NCBI GenBank assembly: GCA_037200125.1
Contig: JBBCGS010000007.1
Coordinates: forward strand, 806,001 to 870,000
Length of the DNA: 64,000 nucleotides
Source: JADGHX01 sp037200125
Lineage (GTDB): Bacteria > Pseudomonadota > Gammaproteobacteria > Steroidobacterales > Steroidobacteraceae
Direction: 5' to 3'
This document shows positions 8,789-15,995 of the stretch, in pieces. The translations under genes and the position numbers were made by a program. The notes beneath the pieces are model-generated. The model was not told the origin of the DNA, searched no databases, and saw only the letters and a list, made by a program, of their open reading frames with translations. The number at the start of each line of letters is the position of its first letter. Position 1 is the stretch's first letter.

Positions 8789-10875
8789 AAAATTCAATCG
8801 GGAAAAAACCGCTGGCGATCATCGCCGACGACGAGGATCTTGGCCGCGTGCTGCTGGCCGAGTCCGTCGCGGAGGTGGGTCTCGAATCCATGGCCTTCGA
8901 CAACGGTACCGATGCATTGGCGGCCGCGCTCGCGCGCGACGTCACCATCGTGCTGCTCGACGTCGATATGCCGGGCCTCGACGGCTTCGAGGTGTGCCGC
9001 CGGCTACGTGCCGAGGCGCGCTTCGCGAATGTGCCGATCGTCATGGTCACGGGTCATGAGGATTCGATCGCGATCAGCCGCGCTTTCGAGGCCGGCGCGA
9101 CGGACTTCGTCGCAAAGCCGGTGAACTGGGCGCTGCTGCCGCGGCGTCTCGAGTACATCCTGCGCAATGCCGCCGCCACCCGTTCGCTCAATGAGCGAAT
9201 GATGGAGGTGCGCACGCTCGTCGAAGCGATTCCGGATACGTTGTGGGTGGTCGATGCGCAAGGCCGGATCCAGTGGAGCCCGCGCGCGCAGACGAATCCC
9301 GCGCCGGAGGCCCTGAGCGTCGACACCGTCGACGTCGTGCCGCCGAAATACATCCCGGCGGCGCTGGATGCGATTCAGCAGACGGCGCGTGACGGGTTGC
9401 AGAGGAAGTTGGAATACCGCGAAGACCGCACGTCGTACGAGATGCGCTTTACGCGGCGTGAGGGCGGCGACGTGGTCGTCGTTCGCCAGGACACGACCGA
9501 GCGCACGGTAGCCGCCGAGCGGATCGAAAGACTCGCTTACTTCGACGTGCTCACCGAGCTACCCAATCGCCAGCGTTGCATCGAGGTCTCCGAACGGCTG
9601 TTCGCGGAAGCGCGCCGCGCGGGGGAGTGCGTTGCCGTGATTTGCCTGGATATCGCGAGCCTGAAACGAGTGAACGATACGTTCGGTCACTCGACGGGCG
9701 ACGCCGTGCTCCGCGCTTTCGCAGACCGCCTCGGCCAGACCGTTGAGCGCTTCGGCGCCGACACCCAACGTCTGCTGATCGCCCGCTTCGGCGGCGATGA
9801 GTTCGTGGTCGTGCTCAGGCACGCTTCGGCACGCTCGTTCGGCATGCAGATCGCGCATGCCTGTGCCGAAGCATTCAGGCAACCGATCATGCAGGACGCG
9901 CTCGAGTTCTACGCGGCGCCCAGCGTTGGCCTCGCGGTGTATCCGGACGATGGGCCCGATGTCTCGACCGTGCTCAAGAACGCCGACACGGCGATGTATC
10001 AGTCGAGGGCCGGCTCCACGGGGGCGGTTGCCAGCTACTCGGCGGCCCTGAACAGTCGCATGCGCGACTGGCTCGAGCTGGAAGGCCGCCTGCGTCGCGC
10101 CGTTCACAACGACCTGCTGAGTCTCGTTTTCCAGCCCAAGTTCAGCATCGCCGAGAAGCGGCTGGTGGGCGTGGAAGCACTGCTGCGCTGGCAGGATGTG
10201 GAATACGGCGACATCTCGCCGACGCGCTTCGTCGAGATCGCCGAAGACAGCGGCCTCATTCTCGACATGAGCTCGTGGGTCGTGCGCGCGGCGTGCCGGC
10301 AGATGCGCAAGTGGATCGACCTCGGGCATCGCGTCCCGGTCGCCATCAATTGCTCGGGCAAGGATCTTCTGCACGGCGATCCGGCGCGAGTCGTGGAGGC
10401 GGAAGCCGCCGCCGCCGGCGTGCCGACGTCGCTCATCGAGATCGAGATCACCGAATCGCTGCTGGTGAAGGATTCGTCGCGGGTACAGGGTGCTCTGCAG
10501 AAGCTTCGCAAGCTGGGATGCCGGATTGCGCTCGACGACTTCGGCACCGGCTATTCGTCGCTCGCCTACATCACGCGCTTCCCACCCGATCGCATCAAGA
10601 TCGACAAGGCGTTCGTGCGGGACGTGGATCGCTCGGCGGGCGATGCGGCGATTGCCAGCGCGATCTTGTCATTGGCCGCAAGCCTGAATCTCACGGTGAC
10701 GGCGGAAGGCGTGGAACGCCCTGGGCAGCTGGAATGGTTGCGCAGTCGCGGCTGCCACGAAGCCCAAGGCTTCCTGCTGGCGCGCCCCATGAAAGCAGCG
10801 GACTTCGAGGCGCGATTCCTCAGAGGCGAGCAGCGCTACAACGAGCTCCCACTCGATCTGCAGGAGCGGGCGTAG
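8785..10875 (+). CDS. response regulator with REC, GGDEF and EAL domains
   Basis: A 696-residue cytoplasmic protein. REC occupies residues about 8-125 with phospho-acceptor Asp59 in LLDVDMPG. A short PAS-like linker follows (about 145-240). GGDEF is intact at 336-340 (RFGGDEF), and the EAL motif at 464-466 (VEALLRW) is followed by the DDFGTGYSS and KIDKAFV segments, so both synthesis and breakdown of c-di-GMP are possible in principle. No RxxD inhibitory motif was positively identified. The start codon overlaps the stop of the hybrid kinase gene, so translation is coupled, and the HPt domain of that kinase is the obvious phosphate donor. The net direction of activity cannot be read from sequence. 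Confidence 0.95.
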   Translation: MKNSIGKKPLAIIADDEDLGRVLLAESVAEVGLESMAFDNGTDALAAALARDVTIVLLDVDMPGLDGFEVCRRLRAEARFANVPIVMVTGHEDSIAISRAFEAGATDFVAKPVNWALLPRRLEYILRNAAATRSLNERMMEVRTLVEAIPDTLWVVDAQGRIQWSPRAQTNPAPEALSVDTVDVVPPKYIPAALDAIQQTARDGLQRKLEYREDRTSYEMRFTRREGGDVVVVRQDTTERTVAAERIERLAYFDVLTELPNRQRCIEVSERLFAEARRAGECVAVICLDIASLKRVNDTFGHSTGDAVLRAFADRLGQTVERFGADTQRLLIARFGGDEFVVVLRHASARSFGMQIAHACAEAFRQPIMQDALEFYAAPSVGLAVYPDDGPDVSTVLKNADTAMYQSRAGSTGAVASYSAALNSRMRDWLELEGRLRRAVHNDLLSLVFQPKFSIAEKRLVGVEALLRWQDVEYGDISPTRFVEIAEDSGLILDMSSWVVRAACRQMRKWIDLGHRVPVAINCSGKDLLHGDPARVVEAEAAAAGVPTSLIEIEITESLLVKDSSRVQGALQKLRKLGCRIALDDFGTGYSSLAYITRFPPDRIKIDKAFVRDVDRSAGDAAIASAILSLAASLNLTVTAEGVERPGQLEWLRSRGCHEAQGFLLARPMKAADFEARFLRGEQRYNELPLDLQERA

Positions 10876-11073
10876 CTAGCAGCAGCGATTGATCCCGCTC
10901 CACTTCCGATCCATCGACTCATCGTAGAACGCCGTCCGCGAAAGCGGCGGCGTTCCCGGATGGGTCTGCTCGTGATGCTGCAAATAGCGGTCGTAGGCGT
11001 TGTCGCCCGTGACCGTGCGGACACATTCCCACACGGTCTTTGCCGCACTCCGCATCTGGCCCAGGCTACGCAT
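10876..11073 (-). CDS. ybdD: YbdD/YjiX-family small protein
   Basis: A 65-residue protein with the family pattern: an N-terminal helix, GDNAYDRYL, HPGTPPLSR and a C-terminal FYDESMDRKW. Members of this family (DUF466) are almost always encoded directly after CstA/BtsT-type carriers, as here, where its start overlaps the stop of cstA by 8 bases. The role is unclear; a subunit or regulator of the transporter is a common proposal. It ends in CC just before the stop. It is convergent with, and directly abuts, the REC-GGDEF-EAL gene, leaving no room for a separate terminator between them. Confidence 0.9.
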   Translation of the reverse strand: MRSLGQMRSAAKTVWECVRTVTGDNAYDRYLQHHEQTHPGTPPLSRTAFYDESMDRKWSGINRCC

Positions 11074-13132
11074 GCGCGGCGCCGGTGACGCCGTTGAGCT
11101 GCGTCTGCTGGTAGGGCGCTTCGGAGCTCGCCGGTAGCGCGCGACCGGTCATGCGGCAGTAGGCGACACGCAGCATGTCCAGGATCACGAACCACAGCAC
11201 GATGGTGAAGAACACCGTCAGCCAGCCATCGAGGTTCTGGTTGAAGATGAGCTGGGACGCGCTGGCGATGCGATCCGCCGGCAGCGTGCCCGCCGCGAGC
11301 TTCGCCGCCAGATCGTCAGCCCCCGCGAAGAAGCCGAGCTTCGGATCGTCGCTGAAGATCTTCTGGCAGGCTGCCACCGTCGTCACGGTGGCGAGCCACG
11401 CGAGCGGCGCGAACGTGACGAGCGCGTAACGAATCTTGCCCTTCTTGATGATGATGCCCGTGGCAACCGACAGCGCGATGCTCGCCAGCATCTGGTTCGA
11501 GATGCCGAACAGAGGCCACAGGATGTTGATGCCGCCGTTCGGATCGATGACGCCGATGTAGAGGAAGTATCCCCAGCCCGCGACGATCAGCGTGCTCGAG
11601 ATCAGGATCGACGGATACGACGACGTATTCCCCATCGGCTTCCAGACCTGCCCGAGCAGGTCCTGCACCATGAAGCGGCCGACGCGCGTGCCGGCATCGA
11701 CCGTGGTCAGGATGAACACCGCCTCGAACATGATCGCGAAGTGGTACCACACGCTCATGAGGCCACGGCCGAAGCTCGTGCCGAAGATGCTCGCCATGCC
11801 GACCGCGAGCGACGGCGCGCCGCCGGTGCGGGCGAAGAGGGTGCTTTCACCCATTTCCTTCGCGAGGTCCTGCATCTGGTCGACGCTGACCGGGAAGCCC
11901 CAGCTCGAAATCGTCTGCACGGCATCCGCGGCCGCGGTGCCCACGATGCCCGAGCCCGTGTTGATGGCGAAGTACACGCCCGGGTCGAGCAGCGCCGCGG
12001 CGATCATCGCCATGATGCCGACGAAGGATTCGAGCGCCATGCTGCCGTAGCCGGCGAGGCGGATATCCTGTTCGTTGGTGATGAGCTTGGGCGTCGTGCC
12101 GCTCGACACCAGCGCATGGAAGCCCGAGATGGCGCCGCACGCAATGGTGATGAAGACGAACGGAAACACCTTGCCGCTGAAGAGGGGGCCCGTGCCATCC
12201 ACGAACTGCGTGATCGCCGGCATCTTGAGGGTCGGATGCATGATCACGATGGCGATGGCGAGGAGGCCGACGACGCCCAGCTTCAGGAACGTCGACAGGT
12301 AGTCACGCGGGGCCAGCAGCAGCCAGACGGGCAGGATGGCCGCGAGCCACCCGTAGATGATCACCGCGACCGCCAGTGACGGACCCGCGTGGTCGAAGTA
12401 CCCGCGCAGCGTCTCGTTGTGGTCGATGAGCCCACCGCCCCACACGGAGGCGATCAGCAGGATCACGCCCAGAAGCGTGCCTTCCAGCACCCGTCCCGGC
12501 CGGATCCGGCGCAGGAAGAACCCGATGAAAATGGCGATCGGGATCGTGGCCGCCACCGTCGAGGTGGCCCACGGGCTGTGTTTCATGGCGTTCACGACCA
12601 CGAGACCCAGCACCGCGATCAGGATGATCATGATCATCAGCGTGCCGATCAGCGCGGCAAGACCACCGAATGGCCCGAGCTCGTCGCGGGCCATCTGGCC
12701 GAGGCTCTTGCCGTTTCGGCGCGTGGAGAGGAACAGGATGATCATGTCCTGGACGCACCCTCCGAGCACGGAACCTACGAGGAGCCACAGTGTTCCGGGG
12801 AGATAGCCGAACTGAGCGGCCAGGGTAGGGCCTACGAGCGGCCCGGGACCTGCGATGGCGGCGAAGTGATGGCCGAACACGACCCAGCGGTGGGTCGGGA
12901 CGTAGTCGCGACCGTTGTTGAGGCGCTCGGCAGGCGTTGCGCGCGTGGCATCGGCGGAAAGCACTTTCGCCGTGATCCAGGCCGCGTAGAAGCGGTAGCC
13001 GAGCGTGTAGATGCAGATGCCCGCGACCACGATCCACATTGCGTTGATGGGCTCGTCGCGGTAAATCGCGATGCCGCCGATCGCGAACGCGCCGATGATC
13101 GCCAGCACGATGCCCAGAATCTTGTTACCCAT
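11066..13132 (-). CDS. cstA: carbon starvation protein CstA family inner-membrane transporter
   Basis: A 688-residue polytopic membrane protein with about 16-18 hydrophobic segments. The N-terminus begins with a membrane helix and then the family's DGRDYVPT-like segment (here NNGRDYVPTHRWVVFGHHFAAIAGPGPLVGP, in which the HHFAAIAGPGP core is the strongest signature). Further family marks are GFHALVSSGTTPK and SYPSILISSTL. CstA/BtsT proteins take up pyruvate or peptides during carbon limitation. It is followed by ybdD with an 8-base overlap, forming a two-gene operon. The start ATG at 13130-13132 is preceded by a purine-rich GGGGGACAG stretch. The substrate is not predictable from sequence. Confidence 0.95.
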   Translation of the reverse strand: MGNKILGIVLAIIGAFAIGGIAIYRDEPINAMWIVVAGICIYTLGYRFYAAWITAKVLSADATRATPAERLNNGRDYVPTHRWVVFGHHFAAIAGPGPLVGPTLAAQFGYLPGTLWLLVGSVLGGCVQDMIILFLSTRRNGKSLGQMARDELGPFGGLAALIGTLMIMIILIAVLGLVVVNAMKHSPWATSTVAATIPIAIFIGFFLRRIRPGRVLEGTLLGVILLIASVWGGGLIDHNETLRGYFDHAGPSLAVAVIIYGWLAAILPVWLLLAPRDYLSTFLKLGVVGLLAIAIVIMHPTLKMPAITQFVDGTGPLFSGKVFPFVFITIACGAISGFHALVSSGTTPKLITNEQDIRLAGYGSMALESFVGIMAMIAAALLDPGVYFAINTGSGIVGTAAADAVQTISSWGFPVSVDQMQDLAKEMGESTLFARTGGAPSLAVGMASIFGTSFGRGLMSVWYHFAIMFEAVFILTTVDAGTRVGRFMVQDLLGQVWKPMGNTSSYPSILISSTLIVAGWGYFLYIGVIDPNGGINILWPLFGISNQMLASIALSVATGIIIKKGKIRYALVTFAPLAWLATVTTVAACQKIFSDDPKLGFFAGADDLAAKLAAGTLPADRIASASQLIFNQNLDGWLTVFFTIVLWFVILDMLRVAYCRMTGRALPASSEAPYQQTQLNGVTGAAHA

Positions 13133-13257
13133 CTGTCCCCCGGTTTACCTCGTCAAAGCCCCCGGTTCCAACATCAACCGTCGGCCGGGCGGCGGATAGT
13201 CGCAAGTTCGAGCAAAGTACGCCAAGCTCATGGACGCGGAAGATCAAGGAATGGACT

Positions 13258-13983
13258 GTGTGCGGTCGTTACATCATCCGTGAGCAGGAAGCCGCGGAGC
13301 GCTACTGGCGCGTACACGGCCTTCCCAAGTGGATCGTGAGCTTCAATGTCGCCCCCACGGCGACGGTGCCGGTCATAAGACGCGCGGGTGCCGGCCGTGC
13401 GGCGTTCGAGAGCGCCGCTTACGGCTCGGCGGCGCCCAACGAGTGTGTGCTGCTGCGCTGGGGGCTGGTGCCGTTCTGGGCCGGCGGCGTGCCACTGAAG
13501 AATCCCACCTTCAATGCCCGGACGGAGCGCATCGAGATCGCCGCGTCGTTTCGTGGGCCCTGGGCACGGGGCCAGCGATGTATTTTGCCGGCGGCCGGCT
13601 TCTATGAATGGCAGGTCCGTACCGGAGGCAAGCAGCCGTACTTCATCAAGACGGCGGACCGGGACGTTTTCGGGTTCGCCGGGCTGTGGGACCGCTCGCA
13701 GGGCCCGAATGGCGTCATCGAGTCCTGCACGATCATCACGATGCCGGCGAACCAGCTGCTCGCCGAGATCCACAACACCGGCCGTCGCATGCCTGCAATC
13801 CTGCGCGAGCAGGATCACGAAGCCTGGTTGTCTGGAACGATGAACGATGCGCGCGCGGCGCTGTCCCCATATCCGGCGGACTTGCTGGTAGCGTGGCCGG
13901 TGAGTCCGAGAGTCAGCTCGGCAAAGAACGACGACGAGTCGCTGATCGAGCCGATGGTCGAGAGCCAGAGAGAGCTCTGGTAG
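13258..13983 (+). CDS. yedK: SOS response-associated peptidase (YedK/HMCES, SRAP family)
   Basis: The 241-residue protein begins with GTG, and the second residue is the catalytic Cys2 (M-C-G-R-Y), which in this family covalently caps abasic sites in single-stranded DNA after removal of Met1. Other active-site segments are present: FNVAPT, LRWGLVP, NARTERIE, FYEWQ (Glu) and the C-terminal IHNTGRRMPAIL with the conserved His. It is divergent from cstA across a 125-base gap. No convincing LexA box was seen in front of it, so SOS control cannot be claimed. The start is decided by the need for Cys at position 2. Confidence 0.95.
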   Translation: MCGRYIIREQEAAERYWRVHGLPKWIVSFNVAPTATVPVIRRAGAGRAAFESAAYGSAAPNECVLLRWGLVPFWAGGVPLKNPTFNARTERIEIAASFRGPWARGQRCILPAAGFYEWQVRTGGKQPYFIKTADRDVFGFAGLWDRSQGPNGVIESCTIITMPANQLLAEIHNTGRRMPAILREQDHEAWLSGTMNDARAALSPYPADLLVAWPVSPRVSSAKNDDESLIEPMVESQRELW

Positions 13984-14070
13984 CTCGCAATCCGGCCTTC
14001 CGGCCCCATTATCCCTAGCACGTATAATGTATATTAAGTTAAATAAAGGAAATAGCGGACATATTCTGAG

Positions 14071-14098
14071 TTGTATTCCTGAGAGGCTGCGCTATATT
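14071..14098 (+). promoter_or_regulatory. sigma70-like promoter for the 14172 gene
   Basis: TTGTAT (14071-14076) and TATATT (14093-14098) are separated by 16 bases in an unusually AT-rich 100-base stretch following yedK. A second TATAAT hexamer at 14023-14028 lacks a good -35 box. Predicted transcription would start near 14105, giving a leader of about 65 bases before the small gene at 14172. Confidence 0.5.
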
Positions 14099-14171
14099 CC
14101 CCTCGCAACTGTCTCGCCCACCTTGGGATTCAGGGAAAAACAACAAGCTCGAGCGTCCAGCTGAGGCCCGC

Positions 14172-14549
14172 ATGAATCGCACCAATTGGGAAATATTTCA
14201 GGGCGCCACCCTGTCGCTGGCTCGTGCCGGCGCGCTCAAGGATCGGCTGACTGACGCGTACCGAAACCACCTCTCCAGCGTCGACGAGACGGCGCTACCC
14301 AGAGAGCTGTGGGACGACTTCAGGTCGTTCAATCGCGCGATCACACGTGAACGGCCGCTGCTGCGGGGTGAAGACGCCGTGCGCGCAACGATTCGCAAGA
14401 TGTCGAACGGTGAAGCCGAAGCCGTAGCGACGTCGGTCGTGAAGATGTTCTGCGCACTCCAGCGCGGCTCAGGTCCGACGCGCTCGGCGCCGACGGCGAC
14501 GATCGTTCCGCTTTACGTGGCCCCGGAACCGTTCGCCGCGGAAGCCTGA
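14172..14549 (+). CDS. conserved-looking small protein of unknown function
   Basis: A 125-residue, mainly helical, soluble protein that I do not recognise. No signal peptide, membrane segment, cysteine motif or nucleotide-binding loop is visible. The central part (about 20-100) is charged and fits a helical bundle; the C-terminal 25 residues are rich in Pro, Ala and Thr. The codon use matches its neighbours, and an AT-rich stretch with a plausible promoter lies upstream, both of which support a real gene. It is monocistronic: yedK ends 188 bases upstream and the next gene converges on it from the other strand. It could be a lineage-restricted stress or regulatory protein, but nothing in the sequence shows this. 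Confidence 0.75.
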   Translation: MNRTNWEIFQGATLSLARAGALKDRLTDAYRNHLSSVDETALPRELWDDFRSFNRAITRERPLLRGEDAVRATIRKMSNGEAEAVATSVVKMFCALQRGSGPTRSAPTATIVPLYVAPEPFAAEA

Positions 14550-14619
14550 TTCATGCGAGCGCGGCGCCTGTGCGTGCTGCGCAGTTCTCGCAAGCCTGGC
14601 CGGCCGACCAGGCGCCTCA

Positions 14620-15072
14620 TCAGTCCAATTTGAACTCGATGGTGTCCCAGCGCGTTGTGTCTTCGTGGCGCGCGTGTTTACGCACCGCGTCGACGAGCGC
14701 TCGCTCGTCCCAGTCGATGATCTCGTCGGCGTGCTCGGCGAGCATCTTGTGAGGCGGGCGCTGATCGCCGAAACGCTTGAGGAGGATGATAGGAATGTTA
14801 TTCGCGTCGGCGTACAGCAGCTGGAAGTACACCATGTCCGGGTTCGTGTCGTAGAGGCTCGACAATGCGATCACGGCTTCCACTGGCGCAATCTGGCGAC
14901 GCAGGTTTTCTTTCAGCGCTTCCTTGTCGCCCACGACGGGCTGATCGGGCGTGCTGTGATTGCGGTAGAAGAAATTCCGGTGGCTCTCGAGATACTCGAA
15001 TACACGCAGATAATCGTCCGTGCTCTCCCACAGGTGAGTCACGAAGATGCGCAGCGGATTGGCCTGAGACAT
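14620..15072 (-). CDS. TIR-like (DUF1863/MTH538-type) domain protein
   Basis: The open frame extends to 15192, but the domain begins right after the ATG at 15072 (MSQANPLRIFVTH), so 150 residues are preferred. The layout fits the TIR-like DUF1863 family: a first strand RIFVTH followed by W-E-S-T-D-D-Y, a helix, F-F-Y-R-N-H-S, then Q-I-A-P-V-E-A-V-I-A-L-S, and a third strand IPIILLK. This family includes ThsB-like TIR proteins of Thoeris defence, but also many proteins of unknown role. The position where NAD-cleaving TIR domains carry Glu appears to be Gln (FQLLYAD), so NADase activity is doubtful; that alignment is by eye. It is divergent from the endonuclease/exonuclease/phosphatase gene across about 150 bases. 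No ThsA-like partner is adjacent. Confidence 0.75.
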   Translation of the reverse strand: MSQANPLRIFVTHLWESTDDYLRVFEYLESHRNFFYRNHSTPDQPVVGDKEALKENLRRQIAPVEAVIALSSLYDTNPDMVYFQLLYADANNIPIILLKRFGDQRPPHKMLAEHADEIIDWDERALVDAVRKHARHEDTTRWDTIEFKLD

Positions 15073-15220
15073 GGTGAACTGCCCAAAAGGGTGGCTGCGC
15101 GAGTCTGTCACAAGCGGCGCAGTGACGAAACTGGCTCCGGCGGCAACCACTCCCGGTGGGGGCGACACCTCTATAGAATGCGCCTTCGCCATTTAGCCGC
15201 CCGCTAGCAAGGCACCTCTA

Positions 15221-15985
15221 TTGAGACTTCTCGTTTACAACATCCGCTACGCCACGGGCACGGGCCCCGCGTTCCATCTGCCGCTCCCGGGCGCCGGTTA
15301 CCTTCGCAGCAACAAGAAAGTGCTCAACGGGATCACGGAGTTCATCGGTAAAGAGAATCCGGACGTTGTCGGCCTCATCGAGGTGGACACGGGCTCCATC
15401 CGCACCGGCATGGTGAACCAGGCCGAGCACATCGCGAATCACATGGGGCATTACTCGACGTTCCAGTGCAAGTACGGCGAGGGCTCGTTCAACAAGTTCA
15501 TGCCGATCGTGCGCAAACAGGGCAACGCGTTCCTGTCGGCGCCGCACATCCACGGCGAGCGCTTCCATTATTTCGACCAGGGCATCAAGCGCCTCATCAT
15601 CGAGCTCGAGCTCGAACACGTCTGTGTGTTCCTGGTGCACCTGTCGCTGAAATTCCGTCACCGCCAGTATCAGCTTCGCTCGCTGCACGACCTCATCGTG
15701 TCGGTGAAGAAACCGGTAATCGTGGCGGGGGACTTCAATACCTTCTGGGGCACGCACGAGATCTACTTGTTCATGCGCGCCGCCGGTCTGCGCAGCGCGA
15801 ACAGCGCGGGCCTGCCCTCCTTCCCCGCGCGCGTGCCACGCCACGAGCTCGATTTCATTCTCGTGAGCAATGGCATCGAGATAAACGACTTCCGCATTCC
15901 CGACGTGCGCTTCTCCGATCATCGCCCCCTCATCTGCGACTTCACCGTACGCGCGGACGCCATGGCCAACCGGCCTGCCGCATGA
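15221..15985 (+). CDS. endonuclease/exonuclease/phosphatase (EEP) superfamily hydrolase
   Basis: A 254-residue protein starting with TTG at 15221, where an AAGG lies 9-12 bases upstream. All EEP fold signatures are present in order: YNIRY (Asn), VGLIEVD (metal-binding Glu), VHLSL, VIVAGDFNT (Asp-x-Asn), HELDFILVS and the final SDHRPLI catalytic Asp-His. The family includes DNases, sphingomyelinases and inositol phosphatases; the substrate is not clear here. There is no signal peptide, so it acts in the cytoplasm. It is followed after 10 bases by the FadJ-like gene and is probably co-transcribed with it, which may point to lipid turnover rather than DNA. An alternative view links it with the divergent TIR-like gene. 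Confidence 0.85.
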   Translation: MRLLVYNIRYATGTGPAFHLPLPGAGYLRSNKKVLNGITEFIGKENPDVVGLIEVDTGSIRTGMVNQAEHIANHMGHYSTFQCKYGEGSFNKFMPIVRKQGNAFLSAPHIHGERFHYFDQGIKRLIIELELEHVCVFLVHLSLKFRHRQYQLRSLHDLIVSVKKPVIVAGDFNTFWGTHEIYLFMRAAGLRSANSAGLPSFPARVPRHELDFILVSNGIEINDFRIPDVRFSDHRPLICDFTVRADAMANRPAA

Positions 15986-15995
15986 AAGGCACCCC

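Noticed and set aside
1..15072. Thoeris-like defence system from the Sir2 gene and the TIR-like gene
   Set aside because: The sirtuin is of the deacylase type, about 14 kb away and unlinked; it lacks the ThsA layout as far as visible.
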